Of a stretch of DNA of 64,000 nucleotides, positions 1 through 12,500 are shown piece by piece. A model generated the notes under the pieces. The model saw only the letters and a list, made by a program, of their open reading frames with translations, searched no databases and was not told the origin of the DNA. This stretch comes from Carposina sasakii. Its lineage: Eukaryota > Arthropoda > Insecta > Lepidoptera > Carposinidae. Position numbers and translations under genes: made by a program. The stretch covers positions 9,424,001-9,488,000 of the forward strand of contig CP053160.1 of the NCBI GenBank assembly GCA_014607495.2, in the 5' to 3' direction. Position 1 is the stretch's first letter; each line of letters begins with the position of its first letter.

Positions 1-398
1 TTTCGTAGGAAAATTTCAAAATTTTTCGACTTTTTTTTTTTTTTATAGGAAAAAATAGTTTGGTTCGTTTAAGTAGGCTTTAAATAATGACTCAAAAACA
101 AAATTTTAAACAATGGATGATTTTCAAAAAAGTTGCTCTCGAAAAAGTTCAATTTACTGATCAACCCCATAAGAGAGTCTCAAGTGATCCAAAAAACAGC
201 AATGTATCACATAATAACCTAATTGGTTATTTAACTAGTCACAGGATCGCCTGATACAATTGGCGCGGAAAGTAAACATTGCGTAAGTTCAAATCAAAAA
301 TTAATTTCCTGCGAGTAATAACACTATCGTATAACTCGAAACAATGGTACTTGTTCAGTATCTCAGTATTTGCCTGGCTGTCACACACACCCTTTATA
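1..398 (-). mobile_element. Non-autonomous TIR DNA element, cut by window edge
   Basis: The right end, at about 362-398, reads as the inverted terminal repeat TTTGCCTGGCTGTCAC followed by ACACCCTTT. The same terminus occurs at both ends, inverted, in the copy at 43364-43837. The interiors match as well, for example the segment around 220-260 that includes GGATCGCCTGATACAATTGG. No ORF is visible. The left end lies outside the window, so length and target duplication cannot be checked here. Confidence 0.6.
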
Positions 399-737
399 TA
401 TTATAGTCTGTAAATATATTATATTCTTGTAAATTCTGTGACGTCAGCTCCCATTAGGTCCTTTTTGAAAATCAGCGCTGCTTGCATGGTAGGCACGCCT
501 TACCTTGTTTTAGCAGCATTCAGCTGTAAAGGGCCCTATTTGGCGGTTGAACTTACACGGGACGTGGCTGCAGGGCTCCAAATAGGGTGCACAGTCCTTC
601 CTGTTACTGTTCTTTTCTACATGTGTGTTCCTACCTGTTTGTCTACTCTTTTCTATTGTCTATTTCCACCCTATTTCCATTGTCTTGTTGCAGTCCGTGT
701 ATGTGTAATTTTCAAATAAATTCTTTCTATCTATCTA

Positions 738-843
738 AACATCAATATTTATTATACCAATGTTTGCACTTACCGGGATTCAAACCCAGGACCTGTGGCG
801 CCGCAGGCATGGTTACTACCTACTATACCAATCGGCCGCCAAT
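738..843 (-). repeat. tRNA-derived SINE fragment (same family as 36420-36650)
   Basis: On the minus strand this reads as a tRNA-like head with an A-box-like GATTGGTATAGTAGGTAG and a B-box-like GGGTTTGAATCCC, then GCAAACATTG. The same layout occurs at 36420-36650. Only the head and about 40 bp of body remain. These are remnants of RNA polymerase III promoter boxes; no intact tRNA is encoded. Confidence 0.65.
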
Positions 844-2074
844 ATTATGACCTAACTTCACAAATCTGTCTTGGACCATACCACAAAGTGACATTCCGAT
901 GTCCCTTGCAAAAACCCCCTCGACAGGCAGCAAGTACAAGCTGTATTATTGGCGGGAATGGGCTCGCGAATCCGCCATTTGCCAATATGGCCGCCGATTT
1001 AGATCTCAGTGTCCATTTTCTTTAGGCCGTTTTACAAAATGGAGACTAGGCCATTAATTTGAATGGCTCCTTTCGAGGACGGAATCGTATAACTTGTCGC
1101 TTTTCTTGGAGTATTGCTCTATTGTTATTGCTTATGTTTTGCGTCCTCGCAAAGGTAGGTAGGAGTAATATAGGTTTATATTCCTATATAAACCGCTATA
1201 CCATAAAATATATACCTAATAAAATTTTTGTCTTCTGTCAAGTTAACGAAAATCTCTATCTTTTTGATAGATAGAGATATAATAGATTCTGACTGACAAT
1301 CTTTCCAATAATAAATAATGGACAACTATTCTGCTGATTTTATATATTTCAAAAACGATAATTACAATAAATTATTGTTAACGAAAGCCTTTTTTCTATA
1401 CCCGATAAAAAGATTCTATAGAATAAGGTATATGTATACCTTGAGTCTCTTATTCATAGATTTTTTTCCAGATTACATAATCCAATCTAAAAACTCATGC
1501 AAACTAAACACAAATTTAATGTCCCCAAATTTTTTGCAATCCATGCAATCGCTCTACAACAGAAGTCGTTGTCTGCATAAGTTATTAGGTGGGAAACGTT
1601 CAAAAGAGAAATGTCTAGAACCCTCGGCTAACCAAATAAAATAACAGTAAACTTCAAATACGACAAAAGGAAATCGATGTGCATCCAGGGTTTCAATTCT
1701 TATGTCCTCGACATTATTTCTAAATTCGACATCTAAAATGGTGAACATTTTGAACAGCTGACATCAACAACTTTTTTGCTTAGGTATCAATTGCCAGCGC
1801 TGGCAGATCTCGAGTAGTAAGCAGTATTAGAGATTAATGTCGAGTGCTGGTGATGTTGTACCTACGAGTACTATATCTTATTCCACTATAGAAAAAATCA
1901 GCTTATCATAAATATGTAATTTTGTATTTAGTCTTTGTATGAACGAATAAGTCGAGTGTAAACCTATGTCGAGGGACGTGAGAATCGGGACCCAGGCTCA
2001 TTATAATAAACTAGAGGTCGCTGTAAGTAACCATCAGAGGAATGTCGAGTCAGAAACTTGTAGATCAGTAGTCT

Positions 2075-2154
2075 CAAATTTTGTGAATAGCTTTTCTATA
2101 ATGGTCTATTTTCATACCATTTCCCTCATCATACCCTTTTTATTACACCCTGTA
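2075..2154. repeat. Partial palindromic MITE end
   Basis: The stretch contains AGCTTTTC and ends TTTTTATTACACCCTGTA, like the right terminus of the palindromic MITE family best seen at 7125-7389. The left arm is absent. The match is weak in the middle, so this is a degraded or divergent copy. Confidence 0.35.
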
Positions 2155-2562
2155 TAATTATAGTCTCTGGGACATAAGTTATATTGTGCCCTCCGTAAGG
2201 AATTCCGTAAAGGCCGATTTCCAATGCAAGTGATACAGAAACAGTGCGAGTCGCCACGTACGCTGCAGGTGAATAATACATGGCGTACAACTGAGGCCAG
2301 AGAGTGTGAGTGCGTGGTGTGAGACGTGAGAGGTAGCGGGACGGAAAGCTTTTGTAGAAAACTTCGTCTATACCGGTACTGTACTATTAATAAACTGCGC
2401 GGAAAGTTCTCTATACTATAAGTAATCTTCGTTATACATGACTTTTGAGAGAAAATAAATAAAAGAATACATGATCCTAACTACATGATACGGTCTTGCA
2501 GTTCTGACTACCTCGTTTCGGGATCACAGCCTTGTGTACAAAATGTAAGTGAGTATGTATGT

Positions 2563-2669
2563 CGCGGGCGTCGGTTGGATGCAGGCTGCTTCCGACCGGT
2601 CGGAGTGGAGGTTGTTGGGGGAGGCCTAAGTCCAACAGTGGACTTCTCAGGGCTGTAAATGATGATGAT
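2563..2669 (+). mobile_element. RTE-like LINE, 3' end only
   Basis: The sequence matches the last ~107 bp of the RTE-like copy at 51906-53016, including its C-terminal coding end and the (ATG)n tail. It is flanked by a perfect 12-bp target duplication, GAGTATGTATGT, at 2551-2562 and 2670-2681. A 5'-truncated copy with a target duplication is what target-primed reverse transcription leaves behind. Confidence 0.85.
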
Positions 2670-3519
2670 GAGTATGTATGTAGAATACATGATAGCCCGT
2701 TCTGTTTATGTCAATAAGGAAAGACGATTTAATTTGAATTGATGTCTATCATATACGACTGCTCTTTCTGTTTCGGTCAAACAAAGAATACGGCATTTGT
2801 GACAATTTGTGGATAAAAAATATTAGAATATTGCATTTAGTGTAAGTAATCATAAGCTAGATTTCCCGCTATAATCTTCTCACTTACGTCACCCATATAG
2901 AGAGGCTTTCGGAGTAACGAAGTTAGTTCAGGTGCCAATTTCTAGCCTGCTCTTGTTTTAGGACCTCTGTAAGGAATTTTCACAATATTTAACAAATTTG
3001 TCGCGAAGTGCAACGACAATCATTTTCAGTTACTAACTTTCATACAATATAGGTTGGTACAAATACACACGGTTATGATCCCTATTTGATATAATTATGA
3101 TAGTGCATCTCTGCTAGACTAATATTAAAGTACGATTTCGATCAGAACAGTTTGCCAAACTACGTCTTTAAGGTTCTTATCCGCGTTGACTAAAATGTAG
3201 CCTATGTCCTCCTCCGTACTTTCAACCATATGTATGAAAAATTTCAAGAAGATTGGTTAAGAAAATAAAGCGTGAAGATGTTACAAACTTACTTAGATTG
3301 CACTACTATACGTTACGATACATTAGTAATGTATTACATTACTATACATTACACTAATAGAATCTAAGTGTCAAGGACTGGAATTGTGAGGCACCGAAAA
3401 GTTTAATGGTGCATCGAAACAGTTAGTATGACATTAGCACTCTATTACATCTTATTCCTCTATGTCCGTGGACTATTCATAATAATGATAAATCAATGCT
3501 CTATTTTCTTTGTCCCCAG

Positions 3520-3591
3520 TGTATCTACGGTTGTTACGTTCACTCGGCCATCCTGCCGACCTTCCACCGGCGCTGCTACTGGTTGTTACAG
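3520..3591 (+). CDS. CAMTA: CAMTA exon a (CG-1 domain)
   Basis: The exon is 72 bp, phase 0 to 0, with acceptor TGTCCCCAG and donor GTTAGT. It encodes CIYGCYVHSAILPTFHRRCY and then WLLQ, a highly conserved stretch of the CG-1 DNA-binding domain. It is the first CAMTA exon visible in the window. Confidence 0.95.
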
Positions 3592-6500
3592 GTTAGTGTG
3601 CGTACCTTTGTTATACCTATGCTTGACTTATACTGCGCTGGTACTTTACTTTTTACATCATGTTTATTTGTCTTTGATTTTCTACACATTAATTACTACA
3701 TTGTCTTTTGCGATATATTATGGCATATCTTTTGACATTGTCGATGTTATGATTAAAACCATGTCTAAAGTTAGATACCGTTTAAAAATTACATTTCACA
3801 GCAAAATTTATGGAACATGTATCAAATTTAGCGGTGATAGCCCAATGGTTAAGACGTGCTCCTTTCAGTCGGGAGGCGTGAGTTCGATACCAGTCACGGG
3901 GCTGTACAATTGAGTTTATTTCATGTACGGATTTTTTTTTAAATTGACACTTAGCTATACCCGAGCAGGGTAGGCGTCAGGCAGACAGCCGGCTGTAAAA
4001 ACTAATGCCAAAACTTTGGCAATATGAGTTTCGAAAGAAACCATATTACGCCGACTCCATGAATAATGGGATAAGGGCAGGAAGATGATGATGTATCAAA
4101 TTTAAGCAAGGTTTAAATTCTTTTGTTATAACACGGTGAAAGTATATATTTCTTTTCCAACTACGTGTGATGTTTTCGCGACCACAAACTAGACAAAGGT
4201 AGCGAAGCTGTTATGGCAAGTCACGTCACATGCGGCCTATTTTTCTTTCTCTCATATAGTGCGGGTTGCACGAATTTTAACGTTGCTTTACATAATCTTA
4301 GTTTTTTTATCGGCAGATAGGGTGAAGAAGACGTGAATCTAATTTTTTATTAGATACTTGTTGGTATATAAAATTAGCCACATACGCGTTTCGTAATTAT
4401 GAGCTTTGCACATTTTCGAGACCCCTTAAGTAAAAACATTGATTGCCTATTCGCAACAAACTACGAGTATGTTTTGTTACCTACTACCATGTTATAGTCG
4501 AAAATTCTATCAATGTAAATAGGTATCTATACACAGAGCAGCACAATATCATCTACTCAGGATTACATGGATTCTAAACAATATTTATGGCTGAAAATCA
4601 TTGCATCGACTGGTTTACGATCGGCGACGTATTCGCAACAAAGTATGTAGAAACTTTCATCTACTAAGTGAAAATACTTATTTCGATTTGATTTAAAATT
4701 CTTGTGCTGATGCGGGGCTTGACTAGAATACATCAGCTGCATCTCCTTATCTACTTCATTGCATGTGGTAAGAGTCGACTTAAACTCAGGGCATTATCTC
4801 AGACGACTGGCGTCTGGTACCGTTATGCTACACGTAGTTATAGGATCTTGATCGTGATCCTGCAGGTCTAACTAGAACATATATACATAACCTCACGCTT
4901 ATATCCCATAAGGGTAGGCAGAGACTACAGATCTCCATTTAGTACGTTCCAGACATACCTCTTTCGCCTCATCCACATTCAGTAAATTGTTCATACATGC
5001 TCGCCGGTTTCGGGAGCTCTTCAATAGCCCTTTTTTAGCACATCCCCAATTTGGTCTATGTAGATTCGTCTAGGGCAGCCTCTCCCAGCATTGCCATTCA
5101 CTTCTACCATATATATCTCATTCGTTAATCGTCTTTCATCCATCCTTTCCACATGTCCAAACCATCGAAGCATCGAACCATCTAACTAGAAGGTTACCCT
5201 ATTTTGAGAAGACAGCTCTGCCGAAAGAATATGCAGCTGATGTATTCTAGTGAATCATCAGCACATAACTCACGGGACACAGGATAGGACAGGTGTACGA
5301 GCCAGCAAGTATGATGATGATGACTATATTGATAGGCTACCTCCCCATGGTGCTTGCTTGTGGTAACATATATCACGGTGCTTTAGCCACTTTTGAAATA
5401 TTGAATCTTTAGCCGGCTTTGATTCGCTCTTAAGAAATTGATGCGACCACCGTTTTCCAATTCCAATATTTGTGTAATATTTTCCCTTGACTTGCTTTAA
5501 TATTAATGGAATTTTCTGCAACTTTCCGATTTATGCGCGCTAAAATGTCTTTTGGGAGATCGGACTCATTCTGGGTTAAGAAACTTGGTGCATACAGCTC
5601 TGCTTTCAGTTTGCTTTGTAAATTTTTAAGGTGAAATACCTATACAGGATGTTTTTTTGTGGCCACCTTTAACGAAGGGTACGTATTCTATACATGAAAT
5701 AAAGTAAGTTTATGCCAAAAAAAATGCTGGGAAAAAAAAATATTTTTTTTTGAAAAAAAAAAAAAATTAAATTCCTTGATCGTGCGAAATTTATAGTGTC
5801 TAGTGTTTATGTTAGTTTTTTTATAGACAGATATTAATTATTTTTCGTGAAAAAATCCTGCTACGCGCGTCTATGTGCATTTATGCAGAAAAACGCAGTC
5901 TATTTACTCAACTTTGGACCCTAATATTTTGGAAACCAGACGTATGCTTCCATGGAGAAAAATGATCGTGATGATGAGGAGATTCCGTAGTTTTCGGAAA
6001 CGTTGACGACCAAAAATCATCCTGTATGTTGTTGGAAAGAAACATACAGTTTGAACTACATTGAGCTGATAAACTAGACTGCCTTTTCAGAGACAGGGGT
6101 TTATTATAATCTCTTTCTAAGTTAGAACTTGTGTAAATGGGGTAGCAAAACTGCAGAATCATAAAGGAAATCCTATTAGCTAGATCCCGCTTCTATGATG
6201 GATACAACCTTATTTTAGAACTAGTGGACGCCCGCGACTCCGTCCGCGTGGACTACAGAAAATACAAAATGTCAAAATTATCCGGGATAAAAACATTTTC
6301 CCGGGATATATATAGCCTATATGTTAAATGGGACCTGTCACAATATATTACGGAAAACTGCATCGAAATAGGTTCAGTCGTTTCTGAGATTAGCAGACAA
6401 ACAGACAAAATTAAATTAAAAAAACATTTTTTTGGGTACTATTGCGTTGATAAAGGTCTCCTATTATATTTTTTCTTATATATCTTCCATGTACAGACAG

Positions 6501-9500
6501 CAATCCGTTACATTTTTATTATATAGTAGAAGATAATATAAAACTCCTATATATGTATAAGATTTTGTTAATGTACCAAAGAAGCTTAAACCAAGAAAAT
6601 TCAATAATACTATATGCTGAGACCTTTCATCAGATAATGAACGTACGTAAACAAAGGGGCCGCTAATAGTACGATTATCGCATGTCAATACAGAATGAGA
6701 TTTCAGAAAGGCCGGCCGATCCGCAGCGCGGAAATGTCGGCTACTAATTGAATTTCTGATGTGAATGTGTATTATAGTGATTATAGGTTGGCCGGGATCT
6801 CGTGAAATTTGAATGCAGTTTTGAAAGCATCATTTTGTTTAGCTGTCAAGTTATAGTTTCCTAGCATAACGGTGCCATTATAATAACATAATAACCGTAT
6901 GAACGTAAATACACGCTATGTGTGAAACATGTGTGAAAAATATCGAAGTTTTGTATGATATTACCCCCCATGGTAGTCTTGTGGCGTACCCTGGGGGAGG
7001 CCTACGTCCAGCAGTGGACTGCAATAGGTTGATGATGATGATATTGTGTAAACTAACTATATGGATATTACGAGTACTACTAACCCAATATGGACTCTAG
7101 AATAAATAAATTTTCTTTTTAGTTACAGAGGGTGTAACAGAAAGGGTATGTTAAGCGAAAAGCTACGTAAAAAGCCCACTATAGAGAATCTATTTCCAAA
7201 ATTTTTAACTCGAAATCACATGTTTATTTTTCAAGATTGTATGAACATTTCTGACTTGTTTAGGAATTCTCCATACTATCTGGAAAAATAAACATGTGAT
7301 TTCGAGTCCGAAATTTTGTGGGTATGTTCCTTTTAGTGGGTTATTTACATAGCTTTTCGCTTAACATACCCCTTTTGTTACTCCCTGTAGATAGATGTGC
7401 AACCATAATATAATATTTTATGTAATGCCTGAATGTTATGTTTTCATTAATCATTCTAACAATGCTGAATTGCTGACACAACTAAGTATAATATAGGTGT
7501 AGAAATTCCAGTATTTACTCATAAAACACAATTGGAATTGCTAGCTTATTTAATTTCTTCTACTAAAACCAAAGCCGCAATCAAAATTACAAACTAACCG
7601 TTAGTTTCTGCCCAATCTACACACATTGCCGCTGTTTGTAGAACGTAACAGGTGTCAATAGTTGACGGGCAGTAATGTAATTTGTAGAACTTTGTTTGCA
7701 GTTGCACAGTCAACTTTGTATGGGACGGCGGCAGGTGTTTACCAATCGATAAAATTTTTAGTGATGTGATTTTCGACTTGTTATAAAATTGATTTAACGA
7801 ATGAACACAATATAACATTAGGCTAATTAAAAAAATACGATTTATGTTTGTATACATACATAGACACATCAGCCAAATTTAGTCCATTGCTGGACGTAAG
7901 CATCTCCCAGGACACGCCACAAGGCTAATACCATAAGAGATATTTGCCTATAATCACCACACTGGGTAGGGTAGAAATATTCTCCAAAAACCTATTGAGT
8001 GTTAATTTAAGTAATAAAAAAACTACGAGTATACTTGACATTAAAGCATTATACAACTTATTCTAGAGTAGATACCACGTATCGGCAAACGCAGCATGGG
8101 AAATCCACCCGCGAGGTGGACGGACGACCTGGCCAAGGTCGCGGGCGTTGGTTGGATGCAGGCTGCTCCCGACCGGCCCGAGTGGAGGTTGTTGAGGGAG
8201 GCCTATGTCAAACAGTGGACTGCTCAGGGCTGTAAATGATGATGATGATGATTATGACAACTTATTTGTCGACATAAATTTTTATAGGTTACTTTCTATA
8301 GGTCTCATTCATTACGTTTGTTTCGGAACTATTTTAGAGCTCAAAGAATAACAGAGCAAATAAAAACGAAGCTAATTTGATACAAACAATGCACTACATC
8401 AACTTCACTGTAAATGTGCTCGGAAAAATTGCAAACAGTATTTGAATCCCGAAACACTTCTAAGCTAAGGATAAAACTATTTTAACTTTCGACTTAACGG
8501 GACATAACCGAGGCAGTTAGTAGGGTTGTCGAAACCCGGGAAAATGTAGAAAAAAATTGTAATTGTCTTTTGATTTTACTTTATTTTAGGTATGACATAG
8601 CTTATGTGACGTTTCGCTGTGGTGTTTCGTTTATGATGCTGCGTTTAGGCTACCCCATTCCTTTAACACAGCCCTGTGTATATGTATGTATCTATATGAA
8701 ATAGGCGGCTGTGCTTTTGTAGCTATGTATTATATTTTATTAAATGTCAATTCAACTGCTTCGCAACAGGAACACACATTTGTTAACTAGGATAACAGTT
8801 CTTATCGCATTTATTAAAATTTGGTCAATTATATGTTTGGGTCCCAAAATTGGCAGTAGGCTCAACCCCTGCCATATGGGATTTAGAATTGGTTGACAGG
8901 TGAAACGAGGGTATGTGATTTGCATAACATTGTCCTACAACATCTTCGATATTAATTGGCTAGACATATATACACGGTAGCTCAGGTGGTTAGAGCAAAG
9001 CACGGTATGCGAGAGGTCATGAGTTCAAGTCTCACTCGGGTGATTTTTTTCATTTCTTAATAATATTTATAATAGGTACATATTTGTTTCCTTTGCGAAA
9101 TGTTTTATTATGATTCAACTTTACCAATAATTAAGAGGAATAATTAGAAATTTAGAAACGTAAAGATGTAAAGTCCTACTGAAATAACCTATTTACATAC
9201 TCCATTAATCTACTTCAGGGTTAAGAGATAATCGTATCCTATAAACTACTTTCGCAGAATGAATAAGACCGTTTGTAAGAAAATATAGTTTCTCTGAAAC
9301 TAAAAAGACTTGTAATAACAGTATACTTAAGTTCCTACAATATAATATGCCTATATTAAGTATTTACTTAAGCAATTGCTTATTGTTAAGTAAATTCTCA
9401 ATCATATTATTATTTGACACTAGAATTCTTCCATAATTCATTTTATTTTGTGAGTTGAGAGTTGAATTTGACAGTTTTATATTAAAGAAGATTAAACCAC

Positions 9501-12500
9501 AGAATGAAAATCATTACTAGAGTAGAAGTAATAACTTTATCTTCTTTATATATATGGGTATCCTTCTATCTTTCTATTAACCATAGGTACTATTAGAGAT
9601 AAAACTCTGTCTACGACTCGATTGCGACATCGCGCGTGACGAGACGCAGGGGAGGAAGGCCAACCTATGGCGCGTCGGCAGACGGTCCAAAACAGCACTC
9701 GCCATCGCACGCGCATCTTAAAATTAACTTCCATAGTTTGCTGTCCGGGATATTGTTACCTGAAACGACTGAAATACACCAGCATTCCTTTGTTTATACT
9801 CCATATTTTTTACGTCCCTATTAGGACCCTTCACAACCTCTCTAATAGTACCTATGCTTAATAGAAGGATTTTTATTATACGCGTCGACTCGCTATATAT
9901 GATTCAAATGTTACACTAAACGCGTAGATTACGAGTAACTTAACATGACGTTTACTATAAACAAACAAACATGTAATAAAATAATTACCTTTTAACACAC
10001 AAATGAATTAAACGGTTAATCCAACAAATTACACCAACAGCATCATAAACCAGAGCAGTTGTTTACACGACATTTTAAATCCGCAGCTAGGAACTACATC
10101 ACCCGCGATAGCCTCTCGGCATAAAATTGCAATTCCGCACGTTAACAATGTGTTAATGAAAAACCACAATAACTACAATAAAGAGCACGTGGCAGCCCTG
10201 GCGGCCATTACATAAATAATTCCACCATGTTTATTGCCGCCATTTTGAAGACAAATGGATAGTTATTACGGCGTACTCCGTTTTACATTCCCCCCTTTGC
10301 GTTGAAAATTAAAATATTGTGTATTACTTATTTTATCCGCGGCTTAACTGCGCTGGAGTCGATTTAGTGGCAGTTTCAGATGTTCGGGAGTTTTATGCGT
10401 TGTGTTGAGTGTTATTTTTGGGTGTAATAATGTAGGCGCGCTGGAGCCAAATAGACCAATGGTTGGCCGAGACGTTAAGTACAGAAACACAAGTTCAAAC
10501 AAGTGGTGATTTAGCTTACGAGTAAAATCATCACCTCAGAAACGGAATAATCACTGTGAAAATACCTGTTGTTTTTATTTGTCTATTAATCGGTGAACTT
10601 TTCACAAAAATGCTGATCTGTTATTTATAATATATATATACGGTATGCAAATAGGAAGATGTATAGAAAAGGGCATTTAGCTTTTTTTATCGATGAAATA
10701 ACAAGGTTTTTCGGTCAGGTACTTTGTATCAAAATAAGAAAAATAACAAATTTAGATGATGTTTGGTTAGGACTTTAACGTTGATTTAAACAAGTGAAAC
10801 TTCAGCTTATTTTTCGGCTATTGTTTTATTAGCGTCTAAATTGTCCAAAGGTCAGATAAAAATAGGCTCTAAAGAAAAGGAATTACGAGTAATTAATCTT
10901 CATTTATTTGCTTTTATTCCTTTTTTCTTTTCTCGAAATAGAATGCCTTTAGCTTATTCATGGCTTATATAGTTTTAAGTAAAAGGCGATTGTGGAATAA
11001 TTGACCACTGAAGATAGGAAAAAATGATTGATTTGGAAATTCACGAGAATACAGAGTCGTCCTTTGAGAGCCGTGCATCGGGCAGTAGCCATGATATAGA
11101 GGCCCTTCTAAGAGAACTTTAAACGATGAAATTGTTTAGAGATACGATAGGTATCTTAATTTAACTTTAAAAAATTGTGCACCCTATTAAACGAAATATT
11201 GATATTAGATAACTAAATCAAATTAAAATTAGCTTGTTCAGCTCCTTAACTTTTAAAAGCCATCTCCTCAACTTCCAGAACCCTGACATCGTGCTGGTGC
11301 ATTACCTGAATGTGCCATACCCTGACGACAACAAGCTGGCGACTGTGGCGCCGAGCCTGGCTCTGTGGGCCGACAAGAAGGAGTGGACGAAGGATGAGCT
11401 GGTCAGCCAGTTGAAGCCTATGTGTAAGTTTCATTCTGACACATTGAGGCTCTTTACGTACTTATAAATTGATGTTTTACATATTGCCTCTTTGCAAGTA
11501 TAACGTGTTATTGTATGAACCACAACTTTGTGAGATGTCACATTGTTCTTGTAAAGAGGCGGTATATTGATCTCTTTTATTTAAGTCCAAATGATTACCG
11601 TTTCTTTACGTATGTGAACATCGCGGAAGAGTAACAATTTTATTATTTTACTTTGTATTAGTTATTCTATTCTATTCTTTATTGTACACAGACATTTTAT
11701 ATGGAAAAACATTTTACATTGACAATGTACAAAGGCGTGCTTATCCCTATAAGAGATTTCTTCCAGCAAACCACTTGTGATAACGAAATTTATCACAATA
11801 CCAAATAAATATACTTAGATAAACCTACATAATATCAATATACCTACATAATAATACATATCTACATATAATAAACCTAACCTACATAGACTTACAATAA
11901 AAGTATCTTACAATAATAAAATAACCGACAGACCTACTAAGGAAGAGAAAGGTAGTATGCCTTTACTTGTCTCTTAAATATGTCAATTGTAGGACAATCA
12001 CGTATGGTGTGCGGTAGTGAGTTCCACAGCTTGACTGCATAGACAGTGTAGGAGTAGTCATATGCAACAGAATGAAGACAGTTATGTTTGTTTGTTAAAA
12101 ATTAGGGGCGATCACTTAGTGAATCTGATAGGAATTTGTCGCTGATGAGTTTATATCTAATCCGGGTATACTAAGCTAGGATTTCATTTGTGATCAGTTC
12201 TGGCCACTTAATTTTTATGAACACAGCCGTGTATATATGTATGTATTCTTTACTTTATTGATATGGACTGGCCGTCATTATCTTACAAGGAACACAAATA
12301 CCCCCTTATTGTGTTATAACCGCCCCATAAGTCATATAAATATCTATGAGCTACGCCGTTGACGGGAAAGACCACAATATCTATGGCCAAGACTATGTTT
12401 ATTTATATATGTAGGTATTATTTTACTACTAGGGGCCAAATTTTCCAACACAGTCCTGATAGCCTATCTAATGGATATATTTCATGCTTTCTTTCTCTAA

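Larger units (their letters stand above)
399..3519. other. CAMTA upstream intron; repeat fragments, no CG-1 5' exons seen
   Basis: The first recognisable CAMTA exon starts at 3520 inside the CG-1 domain, so this stretch should be intron. I looked for the missing CG-1 N-terminal half and did not find it. Around 430-735 is an unclassified repeat-like block ending with AATAAA and a CTAT microsatellite, which resembles a LINE 3' end. The rest is AT-rich and apparently non-coding apart from the repeats listed separately. Confidence 0.5.
4105..11278 (+). other. CAMTA intron, 7.7 kb, repeat-rich
   Basis: This is the rest of the intron between exons 3520-3591 and 11279-11423. It holds the LINE remnant, TIR, Helitron-like, MITE, RTE-like and tRNA-like repeats listed separately. 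The stretches 9080-9550 and 9880-11270 are plain AT-rich DNA in which I see no gene or clear repeat. Confidence 0.6.

Noticed and set aside
438..850. Overlapping open frames of 87-93 codons
   Set aside because: They run through LINE-like and SINE fragments and into a CTAT microsatellite. No protein features beyond hydrophobic composition.
1..3519. Missing N-terminal CG-1 exons or the CAMTA promoter
   Set aside because: No frame here resembles the CG-1 N-terminal half, and no promoter motif can be told from AT-rich background.
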